A DNA stretch of 64,000 bases from Actinoallomurus oryzae (GCF_039541955.1 NZ_BAABHF010000030.1:1-64000), one strand, 5' to 3'; shown: positions 16,737 through 25,609, counted from the stretch's first letter. Notes: generated from the letters alone by a model not told the origin. A program made the numbers and translations.

Positions 16737-17273
16737 TCAGAGTGCCAACGCGTATGTCAGAAGGTCCACGCCGGGCTGGGGCTGCCAGTCGCGCTCTGGC
16801 GTTCGTGTGAAACCCAGCCGCCGGTAGATCCGGTGCGCGGCGTGCATCATCGGCTCGGTGGACAGCCGTATGGCTCGGCATCCGTCCTCGCGGGCGCGGG
16901 CGATGCAGTGGCGGACGAGTGCCTCGCCGAGTCCCAGCCCGCGTGAGGCCGGTACGACGGCCAGCATCCGGAACTCCGCCTCGCCCGGCACCGTCAGCTG
17001 AGCCCAGGGGCTGCCGTGCCGGCAGTAGGTCACCGTGCCCGTCGGCTCGCCCTCGTGCGTGGCCACGAGCAGTTCGGCCTCGCGGGCGCGGGAGGCCGCG
17101 TCGCGCAGCCGCAGGATGTAGCCGCTGTTCGGGCTGATGTAGCCCGCCGCGACATAGATCGCGGCCGTCAGCTCGCCGATCCGGGCGAGCTCGTCCGGCC
17201 GCGCCAACCGGATCTCGACGCCGGGAGGGTGCGCGGGCGCGGGCTGGTCCGGTGGCCGAGTCTCCTCGCTCAC
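16737..17273 (-). CDS. GNAT family N-acetyltransferase
   Basis: This 178-residue protein has a GNAT core: RLARPDELARIGELTAAIY at the N-terminus and the acetyl-CoA pyrophosphate loop ASRGLGLGEALV near residue 110. It ends with YRRLGFTRTPERDWQ, typical of the last strands. It should transfer an acetyl group to an amine; the acceptor is unknown. The start is GTG at 17273 with no strong binding site. A half-match to the DasR operator lies 8-19 bases upstream at 17281-17292. Confidence 0.8.
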   Translation of the reverse strand: MSEETRPPDQPAPAHPPGVEIRLARPDELARIGELTAAIYVAAGYISPNSGYILRLRDAASRAREAELLVATHEGEPTGTVTYCRHGSPWAQLTVPGEAEFRMLAVVPASRGLGLGEALVRHCIARAREDGCRAIRLSTEPMMHAAHRIYRRLGFTRTPERDWQPQPGVDLLTYALAL

Positions 17274-17280
17274 GGTCAGA

Positions 17281-17292
17281 GCCTAGACCACC
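17281..17292. promoter_or_regulatory. Partial DasR-like (dre) site
   Basis: CTAGACCAC at 17283-17291 matches the right half of the Streptomyces dre consensus exactly; the left half is poor. It overlaps the GNAT leader. A dasR gene lies 5 kb away. This is weak evidence only. Confidence 0.25.
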
Positions 17293-17299
17293 ACAAAGA

Positions 17300-17339
17300 G
17301 GGATCGGTCCCCCAGTCCGGTCACCGGGGGGCCGATCCC
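17300..17339 (-). terminator. Terminator after the symporter gene
   Basis: gggatcgg (17300-17307) and ccgatccc (17332-17339) pair, with an inner ccccc/ggggg extension, 25 bases beyond the symporter stop. Confidence 0.7.
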
Positions 17340-17363
17340 ACGGAACATGCCGGTCCGAGACGA

Positions 17364-18983
17364 TCAGTCGGTGACGAGCTCGGGCAGGTCTCGTACGCCG
17401 GGGTCGTCGGCGTCGGCGGTGTAGTCATCGGGCCGGGTCTCGTCCGTTCCGTCCGGTACGCCGGCCGCCCGCAAGATCACCGTGAGCACGACCACGACGA
17501 CCATGTTGATGACGAAGGCGGTCAGGGCGATGTAGCCGGGGTGGCCGAGGAACGGGATGTCCGCGGTGGACTGGGCGAAGTGCTTCTGCGTCGGTGAGTG
17601 CTGGTCGTAGGCGGTCACCGTGCCGTACACCATCGCGACCGCCCAGCCGGCCAGCAGCGCCCACCGGTGGAACCACCGGGTGTAGAGCCCCAGGCCCAGC
17701 GCCGGGAACGTCTGCACGATCCAGATGCCGCCCAGGAGCTGCAGGTTGATCGACAGGGTCTTGTCGAAGGCCAGCACGAAGACGAGCGCGCCGATCTTGA
17801 TCAGGAGCGACACGAACTGCGAGACGCGGGTCTCCTCGGCGGCCGTCGCGGCCGGCCGGAAGAACGCCGTGTAGACGTTGCGGGTGAACAGGTTCGACGC
17901 CGCGATCGACATGATCGCCGCCGGCACGAGGGCGCCCACGCCGATCGCGGCGAAGGCCACCCCGGCGAACCAGCCCGGGAACATGTGGTCGAACAGCGTC
18001 GGCACGGCGAGCTGCGGGTTCTTGGCGGCCTTGACCGCGGCGGCGACGTCGGGCCGGGCCAGCGCCATGTAGCCGAGCAGGGCCAGGAGCCCGAGCAGCA
18101 GCGAGTACGCCGGGAGCAGTGCCGCGTTGCGTTTGATCACGTTACGGCGCCCGGACGCCAGCGCCCCGGTGACCGTGTGCGGATAGATGAACAGGGCCAG
18201 CGCCGACCCCAGCGCGAGCGTGCCGTACGCCCAGTGGGTCATGTCGCCGGTGACGAGCGAGCCGTTCGGCTTGCCGGTCGCCGGGTTGGGCTTGGCCAGG
18301 CTGCTCTGGGCGCTGTCGAAGATGTGCCCCCAGCCGCCCAGCTTCGTGGGGATGTAGATGATCGCCACGATGATCACGAGGTAGATCAGCGAGTCCTTCA
18401 CGAACGCGATCAGCGCCGGCGCGCGCAGGCCCGAGGTGAAGGTGTACGCGGCCAGGAGCGCGAACGCGATGAGCAGCGGCACGTCCTTGGCGAGCCCGGA
18501 GCCCGTCACGCCCATGACGGTGAGCACGGCCTGGATGCCGACGAGCTGCAGCGCGATGTAGGGCATCATCGCCAGGATCCCGGTGACCGCGACGGCCAGG
18601 CCGAGCGACCGCGAGCCGAACCGCCCGCGTACGAAGTCGGCGGTCGTGACGTAGCCGTGTACGTGTGACACCGACCAGAGACGCGGGCCGATGAGGAACA
18701 CGATCGGGTAGGCGATCGCCGCGTACGGCAGGGCCCAGAACCCCATCGCGCCGCTCGCGAAGACGGCCGCGGGCACCGCGATGAACGTGTAGGCGGTGTA
18801 CAGGTCGCCGCCGAGCAGGAACCAGGTGGTGAACGTGCCGAAGCGGCGCCCGCCCAGCCCCCACTCGTCCAGGTGCATGATCGTCTGCCCCCGCCGCCAG
18901 CGCGCCGCGAGGAAGCCCATCACGGTGACCAGGGCGAAGAAGATGAGGAAGACGGTCAGCTCGACACCGTTGACGTCGTTCAT
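17364..18983 (-). CDS. Sodium:solute symporter, monocarboxylate type
   Basis: This 539-residue SSS-family transporter has about 13 membrane helices. The start, ELTVFLIFFALVTVMGFLAA, and the GGRRFGTFTTWFLLGGDLYT segment resemble the MctC/ActP branch, which imports short monocarboxylates such as pyruvate, acetate or propionate with sodium. The exact substrate is inferred. The C-terminal tail is acidic and cytosolic. Its ATG follows the stop of the DUF3311 gene directly (TAG-ATG), with GAGGAGG just upstream inside that gene, so the two are translationally coupled. Confidence 0.85.
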   Translation of the reverse strand: MNDVNGVELTVFLIFFALVTVMGFLAARWRRGQTIMHLDEWGLGGRRFGTFTTWFLLGGDLYTAYTFIAVPAAVFASGAMGFWALPYAAIAYPIVFLIGPRLWSVSHVHGYVTTADFVRGRFGSRSLGLAVAVTGILAMMPYIALQLVGIQAVLTVMGVTGSGLAKDVPLLIAFALLAAYTFTSGLRAPALIAFVKDSLIYLVIIVAIIYIPTKLGGWGHIFDSAQSSLAKPNPATGKPNGSLVTGDMTHWAYGTLALGSALALFIYPHTVTGALASGRRNVIKRNAALLPAYSLLLGLLALLGYMALARPDVAAAVKAAKNPQLAVPTLFDHMFPGWFAGVAFAAIGVGALVPAAIMSIAASNLFTRNVYTAFFRPAATAAEETRVSQFVSLLIKIGALVFVLAFDKTLSINLQLLGGIWIVQTFPALGLGLYTRWFHRWALLAGWAVAMVYGTVTAYDQHSPTQKHFAQSTADIPFLGHPGYIALTAFVINMVVVVVLTVILRAAGVPDGTDETRPDDYTADADDPGVRDLPELVTD

Positions 18984-19229
18984 CTACTCGTCCTCCTCCT
19001 CGGCGGGGCGCGGGGGCCGGGCGCGGCGGGTGAGCAGGTACGCGATGCCGATGAACACCGCGGTGAGGATCACCCAGAGGAGTTGCCACCAGTAGAAGAA
19101 CGGGAATCCGGCGAGCCGCGGCTCGACCTTGGCATAGCTCGGGACGGCGAGATAGACGACGAACGGCGCGATCAGCAGGACCGCGACCACGACGCGTACG
19201 GCGGGTCTGGTCGAACGCGGATCAGACAT
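18984..19229 (-). CDS. DUF3311 small membrane protein, symporter partner
   Basis: This 81-residue protein has two membrane helices, one at about residues 14-30 and one around WWQLLWVILTAVFIGIAYLL, then an acidic EEEDE tail. DUF3311 proteins are regularly encoded just before SSS-type monocarboxylate symporters and are thought to be small partner subunits. ATG at 19229 is preferred, with AAAGGG 7 bases upstream. It forms an operon with the symporter with no intervening bases. Confidence 0.8.
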   Translation of the reverse strand: MSDPRSTRPAVRVVVAVLLIAPFVVYLAVPSYAKVEPRLAGFPFFYWWQLLWVILTAVFIGIAYLLTRRARPPRPAEEEDE

Positions 19230-19347
19230 GCGGAGGCCCTTTCGAAACCATGCTTCGCTGCGGGCCACTCTGAACGCGGTCGGTCACGACGGGGTAACGG
19301 CCGCGGGTCCTCGGCGGGCGCTGCCGGCCGGAGCGAAGGACGGCCCG

Positions 19348-20118
19348 TCAGAGTGCGGTGCAGTCGTGCTCGTCGGGGAGCAGCGGGCGGACGGCCACCC
19401 GGTACGTCTGGCCGCGGTCGCGCCAGGCCGGCCGTCCGGCCAGGCGCTGGACCGACGCGGCGTCGCGCCCGGTGAGGACCGTGCAGGTGCGGCCACCGAC
19501 CTGGGTGCCCGTTCTCAGCGGCTTGAACGGCCACTTGGGCGCGGCGCCCTCGCCCGCGGGCGCGGTCACCGCCAGCACGGCGACGCGCGACGGCCGGTAC
19601 GGCCGCGGGTCGGCGCTCTGGTCCCCACGCGGCCAGGAGGACGGGACGAGCCGGGTCAGGAACCGCGCGGCCGGGTCGCCGGCGTGCCGGCCCTCCTGGA
19701 TGATCTTGGTGGTGTGCGGCCGGCCTCCGGTGACGAAGGTGATCACCTTGTAGGTCGCGTCGGCGATGTTCCGGTCGTCGACCGTCCGCGACCTGGCGAG
19801 CCCGGCCTCGGACGCGTCGGAGACCAGCCGGCGCAGCGCCTGCGGCGTGAGGTGGTACTCGGTCGGGTGCCCGCCGCCGGTGATCGCGCGCCCGTCGCCG
19901 TACAGGGAGAAGTCCGGCATGGTGCCGGGCCCGCCCAGGCCGGCGATGCCTCCTGTGGTCTTCGTGCGCAGCACGAGGGCGTCCGCCGAGCCGAGGCTCG
20001 GGGACGACGAACCGGGCCTCGCGGACGATGAGCCGCCGACCTGGGCCTGCGAGTCTCCGGCGCACCCCGAAACGAGCAGCGCGACGCCGCCGAGCACCAT
20101 CACGACCGCCGTCTTCAT
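19348..20118 (-). CDS. Putative lipoprotein of unknown function
   Basis: This 256-residue protein has a lipoprotein signal: MKTAVVMVLGGVALLVSGC with Cys at residue 19. A Ser/Gly-rich linker follows. The body contains a DFSLYGDGRAI strand and LTPQALRRLVSDASEAGL, similar to many uncharacterised actinobacterial secreted proteins. No enzyme motif is seen. It is exported and lipid-anchored on the outer face of the membrane. The start is ATG at 20118 with GGAGG 8 bases upstream. Its stop is 118 bases from the start of the DUF3311 unit. Confidence 0.7.
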   Translation of the reverse strand: MKTAVVMVLGGVALLVSGCAGDSQAQVGGSSSARPGSSSPSLGSADALVLRTKTTGGIAGLGGPGTMPDFSLYGDGRAITGGGHPTEYHLTPQALRRLVSDASEAGLARSRTVDDRNIADATYKVITFVTGGRPHTTKIIQEGRHAGDPAARFLTRLVPSSWPRGDQSADPRPYRPSRVAVLAVTAPAGEGAAPKWPFKPLRTGTQVGGRTCTVLTGRDAASVQRLAGRPAWRDRGQTYRVAVRPLLPDEHDCTAL

Positions 20119-20167
20119 CGTGACCACCTCCCGTCCGAACTCCGACGGTAGTGGGCGCCGGACGGTT

Positions 20168-21187
20168 CTAGAGCGTTTGTGACAGTGCCTTGATCGGCAT
20201 TTTCAACTCGTCCAGCATCTCCAGGTCACTGCCGGTCGGACGACCCAGGGTGGTGAGGTAGTTACCGACGATGATCGCGTTGATGCCGCCGAGCATGCCC
20301 GACCTGGTGCCCAGGTCGCCGAGCGTCAGCTCGCGCCCGCCCGCGTACCGCAGGATCGTTCGTGGCAGCGCCAGCCGGAAGGCCGCGATGGTCTTCAGCG
20401 CCTCGGCGCCCTCGACCAGCGGGTAGTCGGCGAACGGCGTGCCGGGGCGCGGATTGAGGAAGTTGAGCGGCACCTCGTCGGGCTCCAGCTCGCCGAGCTG
20501 CGCGGCGAACTCGGCCCGCTGCTCGACCGTCTCGCCCATCCCGACGATGCCGCCGCAGCACAGCTCCATGCCGGCCGCGCGCACCATTTCACAGGTCCGC
20601 CAGCGCTCCTCCCACGTGTGGGTGGTCACGACCTTGGCGAAGTGGGACTTCGGCGCCTCGAGGTTGTGGTTGTAGCGGTGCACGCCCATCGCGGCCAGCT
20701 CGTCGACCTGCTCCTGGGTCAGCATGCCGAGGGAGCACGCGATGTTGATGTCCACCTCCTTGTTGATCGCCTCGACGCCCTCGCGCACCTGGCCCATCAG
20801 CCGTTCGTCCGGCCCGCGTACGGCGGCGACGATGCAGAACTCGGTGGCGCCCGTCGCGGCGGTCTCCTTGGCGGCCCGTACGAGCGAGGGGATGTCGAGC
20901 CACGCGGCGCGTACGGGGGAGGCGAACTGGCCCGACTGGGAGCAGAAGTGGCAGTCCTCCGGGCAGCCGCCGGTCTTGACCGAGATGATGCCCTCGACCT
21001 CGACCTCCGGGCCGCACCACTTCATGCGCACCTCGTGCGCGAGCGCGAGCAGGTCCTCCAGCCGGTCGTCGGGCAGTGTCAGGCACTCGTGGATCTGCCG
21101 CTCACCGAGCCCCTCGCCCCGCTCCAGCACCTGGGTGCGCGCGACCGCGAGGATGTCGTTCTGAGACGTCGGAGCGATCTCGCTCAC
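20168..21187 (-). CDS. bioB: Biotin synthase
   Basis: This 339-residue radical SAM enzyme inserts sulfur into dethiobiotin in the last step of biotin synthesis. The radical SAM cluster motif GGCPEDCHFCSQSGQF lies near residue 72. Further cysteines for the auxiliary [2Fe-2S] cluster are present (ATEFCIVAA, NIACSLG). It overlaps the end of bioD by 4 bases (GTGA), so the two are coupled. The last steps of the pathway are thus encoded here, with bioF in the same strand run upstream. Confidence 0.93.
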   Translation of the reverse strand: MSEIAPTSQNDILAVARTQVLERGEGLGERQIHECLTLPDDRLEDLLALAHEVRMKWCGPEVEVEGIISVKTGGCPEDCHFCSQSGQFASPVRAAWLDIPSLVRAAKETAATGATEFCIVAAVRGPDERLMGQVREGVEAINKEVDINIACSLGMLTQEQVDELAAMGVHRYNHNLEAPKSHFAKVVTTHTWEERWRTCEMVRAAGMELCCGGIVGMGETVEQRAEFAAQLGELEPDEVPLNFLNPRPGTPFADYPLVEGAEALKTIAAFRLALPRTILRYAGGRELTLGDLGTRSGMLGGINAIIVGNYLTTLGRPTGSDLEMLDELKMPIKALSQTL

Positions 21188-21939
21188 GATTCTTCCTCTC
21201 GTGGGGTCAGTTCCCCGTACGTCTGCGCACGGGCACGGCAGTCCTCTCGGAACACCGCCGGGTCGAACACTCCGCCGAGCTGCGGCGCGAGGCCGGCACG
21301 GGCGGCGAGCAGGAACTCCGGTCCGTCGAGGCGCCCGGCCCGCTCGGGCAGCACGCCGGACAGCGGGCGCGCCGCGACGGTCTCCAGGTCACGCACGTTG
21401 CACAGGTCGTCCAGCAGGGGCCGGCGCGGCCAGGCCCCGATCACGATGCCGGCCAGGTCGATCCCGCGCCCGGCCATGGCCTCCAGCGTCAGCGCCGTGT
21501 GGTTGAGCGTGCCCAGCCCCGGCCGTACGGTGACGAGCACGGCGGCCCCGAGGGAGTGCGCCAGGTCGGCGAGCGTGGCGCCGTCGTCGTCGTACCGTAC
21601 GAGCAGCCCGCCCGCCCCTTCGACGATCACCAGGTCGCGGTCGAGCGCCTTGATCCGCTCCGCGCAGCTCGCCAGATCCGGCGGCGGCAGCCCGGCGAGC
21701 CGCGCGGCGGCGGCCGGGGCGAGAGCCGCGGCGTACCGCGCGAACTCGTGCAGGTCGGTGATGCCGGCCAGCCGGCGTACCTCGTCCAGATCGCCGGGCA
21801 TCCCGGGCCGCACGCCGGTCTGCGCCGGCTTGACGACCGCCACGGACCACCCGCGCGCCCGTGCGAGCGCCGCGACCGCGGCCGTGGTCACGGTCTTTCC
21901 CACCCCGGTGTCGGTCCCGGTGACGACGAGCACACTCAC
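21184..21939 (-). CDS. bioD: Dethiobiotin synthetase
   Basis: This 251-residue P-loop enzyme has the motif TGTDTGVGKTVTTAA at residues 7-21. It closes the ureido ring of dethiobiotin from 7,8-diaminononanoate, carbon dioxide and ATP. The segments VVKPAQTG and VEGAGGLLV are standard for the family. The start is GTG at 21939. It is coupled to bioB by a 4-base overlap. Upstream is a 214-base gap that contains a gene remnant and then dasR. Confidence 0.92.
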   Translation of the reverse strand: MSVLVVTGTDTGVGKTVTTAAVAALARARGWSVAVVKPAQTGVRPGMPGDLDEVRRLAGITDLHEFARYAAALAPAAAARLAGLPPPDLASCAERIKALDRDLVIVEGAGGLLVRYDDDGATLADLAHSLGAAVLVTVRPGLGTLNHTALTLEAMAGRGIDLAGIVIGAWPRRPLLDDLCNVRDLETVAARPLSGVLPERAGRLDGPEFLLAARAGLAPQLGGVFDPAVFREDCRARAQTYGELTPREEES

Positions 21940-21986
21940 CCGGGCGACTCTAGCGAGTCATGTACCGGGCCGTCCGTAACGACCCG

Positions 21987-22092
21987 TCACCCGTCCCAGG
22001 ACGTCCAGCGATCGGTGCCGATCTCGATGCCGAACGGCTCCGGCAGCCGGATCGCCTCACCGAACTTCCACGACTCGAAGCGCAGGTAGGCG
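21987..22092 (-). pseudogene. C-terminal remnant of a Uma2-family gene
   Basis: On the minus strand this stretch encodes YLRFESWKFGEAIRLPEPFG followed by IEIGTDRWTSWDG and a stop. That resembles the C-terminal strand of Uma2-family (PD-(D/E)XK nuclease-like) proteins, which commonly end in LPEPFG-I-EI. An in-frame stop lies just upstream and there is no start, so only about 35 codons remain. The match is from memory and the fragment is short. Confidence 0.4.
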
Positions 22093-22153
22093 CCGAGCCC
22101 GGGTCAGGTTCGGATTGTGGCGGATCGGCGTACCCAGATCGGCGGCGAAGGTG

Positions 22154-22906
22154 TCAGGGGGTCTCGTGGCGGCGGCGGAGGCGGGTGATGAACTTGTAGC
22201 GGTCGCCGCGGTACAGGGACTGGGCCCACTCGACCGGTTCGCCGGCCGTGTCGAAGGCGTGGCGGGAGAGCAGGAGGAGGGGCAGCCCGACGTCGACGCT
22301 CAGCAGGCTCGCGTCGTCCGGGGTCGCCAGGACGGTCTCGATGGTCTCCTCCGCCTCGGCCAGGTGCACGTCGTACGCCGTGGCCAGCGTCTCGTACAGC
22401 GAGTCGTGGCGGGGGAGTTCCTTGCGCAGGCCCGGGAAGCGGCGGGCCGGGAGCAGCGACGTGTCGATCGACATCGGCTCGCCGTCGGCCAGGCGGAGGC
22501 GGTGGATGCGCAGGGCGCGGCCGCCGGGGCGGATGCCGAGGAGGCGCGCGAAGCGTTCGTCGGCGGTCACGTAGCCGATGTCGAGGATGCGCGTCTCCGG
22601 GTTCAGGCCGTGGTGGCGCATGTCCTCGGTGTAGCTGACGAGCTGCAGCTCCTGGGCGACCTTGGGCTTGGCGACGAACGTGCCCTTGCCCTGGATGCGC
22701 TGCAGGCGCCCCTCGATCACCAGCTCCGCCAAGGCCTGCCGGACCGTCGTGCGCGACGTGCCGTACTTTTCCGCCAGGCTCCGCTCAGGCGGCAGCGGAC
22801 TACCGGGTGCGAGTGCCTCGGTCAGCTCGACCAGGTGCTTCTTCAACCGGTAGTACTTGGGAACGCGAGGTTCCACCCCCAGCTCTGGTGCCCGCTCAGC
22901 CGTCAC
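22154..22906 (-). CDS. dasR: GntR/HutC-family regulator, DasR orthologue
   Basis: This 250-residue regulator has a winged helix with VPKYYRLKKHL and SRTTVRQALAELVIEGRLQR, then the linker GKGTFVAKPKV and a UTRA ligand domain containing HLAEAEETIETVLATP and SLYRGDRYKF. These match Streptomyces DasR closely. DasR controls N-acetylglucosamine uptake, chitin use, antibiotic and siderophore genes, and is released by glucosamine-6-phosphate. The gene starts 15 bases after the bioF stop, so it is probably read from the bioF promoter. Its position inside the biotin genes is unusual. Confidence 0.85.
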   Translation of the reverse strand: MTAERAPELGVEPRVPKYYRLKKHLVELTEALAPGSPLPPERSLAEKYGTSRTTVRQALAELVIEGRLQRIQGKGTFVAKPKVAQELQLVSYTEDMRHHGLNPETRILDIGYVTADERFARLLGIRPGGRALRIHRLRLADGEPMSIDTSLLPARRFPGLRKELPRHDSLYETLATAYDVHLAEAEETIETVLATPDDASLLSVDVGLPLLLLSRHAFDTAGEPVEWAQSLYRGDRYKFITRLRRRHETP

Positions 22907-22921
22907 ATGCTCTCCTCATGT

Positions 22922-24100
22922 TCACCGCCGCGTCGGGTCGGCGTTACGAGCAGAGTACGGGCCGATCAGCTCTCTGACACCAGTCAGAGCTCCCGTGACC
23001 TTTGTGAGTTCTGCCTCCTCCAGGGTCGCACGGCCGGTCAGGCGCAGGCACGCCCGCCCTCGCGGCACCGACGGCGGGCGGAAACAGCCCACTTTCACGC
23101 CGTGCTCGGCGCAGATCTCCGCGGCGTGTACGGCGCGGTCCGGGTCGCCGAGGACGACCGGGACGACCGCCGCGGCGGGCGTGGCCGTCTCCAGGCCGAG
23201 CGCGTCCGCCGCGGCGGCGAGGCGGTGGGCGCGGTCGCGGGCGCGGGCGGCCAGCTCCGGTTCGGCGGCGAGCACGCCGAGGGCCGCGGCGGCCGCGCCC
23301 GCCGACGCCGGGGCGAGCCCAGTGTCGAAGACGAACGAACGCGCCGTGTCGACGAGCGTCTCGATCACCTCGGGCGCGCCGAGCACGGCGCCGCCCTGCG
23401 AGCCCAGCGACTTGGACAGGGTGACCGTGACGATCACGTCCGGCTCGCCCGCGAGCCCCGCCGCGTACGTCGCGCCCCGCCCGCCCGGGCCGACCACCCC
23501 GAGCGCGTGCGCCTCGTCGACCACCAGCAGCGCGCCGTGGTGGCGTACGACCGCGTGCAGCTCGCGGAGCGGGGCGAGGTCGCCGTCCACGGAGAAGACC
23601 GCGTCGGTCACCACGACGGCGTCGCGCGCCCCGTCGAGGGCGGCGTCCACGGCGGCGACGTCGCCGTGCGGCGTGACCACGACCGGGCACCGGGCGAGGC
23701 GGCAGCCGTCGATCAGCGAGGCGTGGTTGCCCCGGTCGGAGACGATCAGGCCCGGCCGCAGCGCGGTGACCGCGGCGAGGTTGGCGAGATAGCCGGAGGA
23801 GAACACGAGCGCGGACGGCGCCCCGACGAACCCGGCGAGCCGCTCCTCGAGCGCCGCGTGCAGCTCGGTGGTGCCCGTGACCAGCCGTGAACCGGTCGAT
23901 CCGGTGCCCCAGGTGCGGACCGCCTCGATCGCGCCCTCGGCCAGCCGCGGGTCGCCGGAGAGCCCGAGATAGTCGTTGGAGGCCAGGTCGAGCAGGACCG
24001 GGGCGGGCGTACGGGGTCGCAGCGTACGGCGCAGCCCGGCGGCCGTGCGCTCCCGTGTCGCGGCCGTCAGCCGCTCGAGAGGATCCACCCGCCGAATCAT
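22922..24100 (-). CDS. bioF: 8-amino-7-oxononanoate synthase
   Basis: This 392-residue PLP enzyme condenses pimeloyl-thioester and alanine in the first step of the conserved biotin ring pathway. The DLASNDYLGLSGDPRL start is typical. The PLP lysine lies in TLSKSLGSQGG near residue 230, and DEAHALGVVGPGGRG lies upstream of it. ATG at 24100 is used; the frame stays open far upstream only as antisense of the kinase gene. It is divergent from the kinase at 24128 with 27 bases between the starts. bioA is not in the window. Confidence 0.92.
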   Translation of the reverse strand: MIRRVDPLERLTAATRERTAAGLRRTLRPRTPAPVLLDLASNDYLGLSGDPRLAEGAIEAVRTWGTGSTGSRLVTGTTELHAALEERLAGFVGAPSALVFSSGYLANLAAVTALRPGLIVSDRGNHASLIDGCRLARCPVVVTPHGDVAAVDAALDGARDAVVVTDAVFSVDGDLAPLRELHAVVRHHGALLVVDEAHALGVVGPGGRGATYAAGLAGEPDVIVTVTLSKSLGSQGGAVLGAPEVIETLVDTARSFVFDTGLAPASAGAAAAALGVLAAEPELAARARDRAHRLAAAADALGLETATPAAAVVPVVLGDPDRAVHAAEICAEHGVKVGCFRPPSVPRGRACLRLTGRATLEEAELTKVTGALTGVRELIGPYSARNADPTRR

Positions 24101-24127
24101 GCCAGGACCACCTGCGATGATGCAGAC

Positions 24128-25609
24128 GTGCCCACGTTGAGCGACCTGATCAAAAAGCACACCGACCTCGGCGCCGATGACATGGAGTGGATCCACTCGC
24201 TGGTGTCGGACTGGCAGTTGCTCGCCGACCTGTCCTTCGCCGACCTCGTCCTCTGGCTGCCGCTGACGGCCGAGCGCGGCGAGGACGGAAGCTGGGTGGC
24301 GGTGGCCCAGATCCGCCCGACGACCGGTCCGACGGCCTACCCCGAGGACCTCGTCGGCATGGTGACCGGCCGCGGCGAACGCACGCTGGTCGACATCGCC
24401 TACCGCGAGGGCCGCATCTGCCGCGAAGGCGACCCCGAGTGGGGGAGCGGCGTCCCCGTGCGCGAGGAGTCCATCCCCGTACGCCGGGGCGAGCGGATCC
24501 TCGGCGTCATCCAGCGCAGCACGAACCTCAGCTCCGCCCGTACGCCGAGCCGCCTCGAGCTGACCTATCTGCAGAGCGCCAGCGACCTGGCCAAAATGAT
24601 CAACGATGGGCGGTTCCCGTTTCCGGAGCAGGAGCCCAACCTCGCCCGCTCGCCGCGCGTGGGCGACGGGCTGCTGCGCATCGACCGTCAGGGGCGGGTC
24701 CTGTACGCCAGCCCGAACGCCCAGTCGGCGTACCGGCGGCTGGGGCTGGCCACCGACGTGGCGGGAACGAACCTGGCGGAGACGACCGCCCGCCTCGGCA
24801 CCGCGCCGGTCGACGACTCCCTGGCCCTGGTGGCCGGGGGCCGCGCGGCCCGGGAGACCGAGGTCGAGGCGAACGGCGCGATCGTCCAGCTCCGCGCCAT
24901 CCCGCTGATCGTCGACGGTCACCGTACGGGCGCGCTCGTGCTGCTGCGCGACGTCACCGAGCTGCGGTGGCGCGACCGGGAGCTGATGACCAAGGACGCG
25001 ACGATCCGCGAGATCCACCACCGGGTGAAGAACAACCTGCAGACGGTCGCCGCGCTGCTGCGCCTGCAGGCCCGCCGGCTCCAGGTGCCGGAGGGCAGGG
25101 ACGCCCTGGAGGAGGCGGTACGCCGCGTCGGCTCCATCGCGATCGTGCACGAGACGCTGTCGCACACGCCGGAGGAGCTGATCGACTTCGACGACATCGC
25201 CGACCGGGTGATGGCGATGGCGGGTGAGGTGTCCTCGCCGGAGACCCGGGTACGGCCGAAGCGGGTCGGCGGCTTCGGCGTCCTGCCGGCGGCGATCGCG
25301 ACACCGCTCGCCATGGTCCTGACCGAGCTGCTGCAGAACGCCCTCGAACACGGGCTGACCGACAACTCCGGCCTGCTGGAGGTCCTGGTGACCCGCAGCG
25401 GCGAGCGCCTGGGCGTGGTGGTGGCCGACAACGGGAAGGGCCTGCCGGACGGCTTCGACGTCGAGTCGGCGGCGAGTCTGGGGCTGCAGATCGTCCGGAC
25501 GCTGATCGTGGGGGAGCTGGGCGGGATCCTGGAGCTGCGCCGACGCGATGGGGGCGGCACGGAGGTGGCCCTCGACATCCCGCTCGCGCAGACGCCGCGG
25601 ACGGGCTGA
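24128..25609 (+). CDS. pdtaS: Sensor histidine kinase, PdtaS-like
   Basis: This 493-residue cytosolic kinase has a GAF-like N-terminal domain (to about residue 155), a PAS domain (about 175-285), a HisKA_2 dimerisation box EIHHRVKNNLQTVAALLRLQ near residue 298, and a HATPase domain with NALEHGL and DNGKGLPDG. This order matches PdtaS, which phosphorylates the antiterminator regulator PdtaR and responds to nitric oxide and copper in mycobacteria. PdtaR is not in the window. The start is GTG at 24128. In mycobacteria this gene also lies close to whiB1. Confidence 0.85.
   Translation: MPTLSDLIKKHTDLGADDMEWIHSLVSDWQLLADLSFADLVLWLPLTAERGEDGSWVAVAQIRPTTGPTAYPEDLVGMVTGRGERTLVDIAYREGRICREGDPEWGSGVPVREESIPVRRGERILGVIQRSTNLSSARTPSRLELTYLQSASDLAKMINDGRFPFPEQEPNLARSPRVGDGLLRIDRQGRVLYASPNAQSAYRRLGLATDVAGTNLAETTARLGTAPVDDSLALVAGGRAARETEVEANGAIVQLRAIPLIVDGHRTGALVLLRDVTELRWRDRELMTKDATIREIHHRVKNNLQTVAALLRLQARRLQVPEGRDALEEAVRRVGSIAIVHETLSHTPEELIDFDDIADRVMAMAGEVSSPETRVRPKRVGGFGVLPAAIATPLAMVLTELLQNALEHGLTDNSGLLEVLVTRSGERLGVVVADNGKGLPDGFDVESAASLGLQIVRTLIVGELGGILELRRRDGGGTEVALDIPLAQTPRTG

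Noticed and set aside
22922..25351. 809-residue minus-strand frame
   Set aside because: Only its bioF part (up to 24100) is a gene; the rest is antisense to the histidine kinase.
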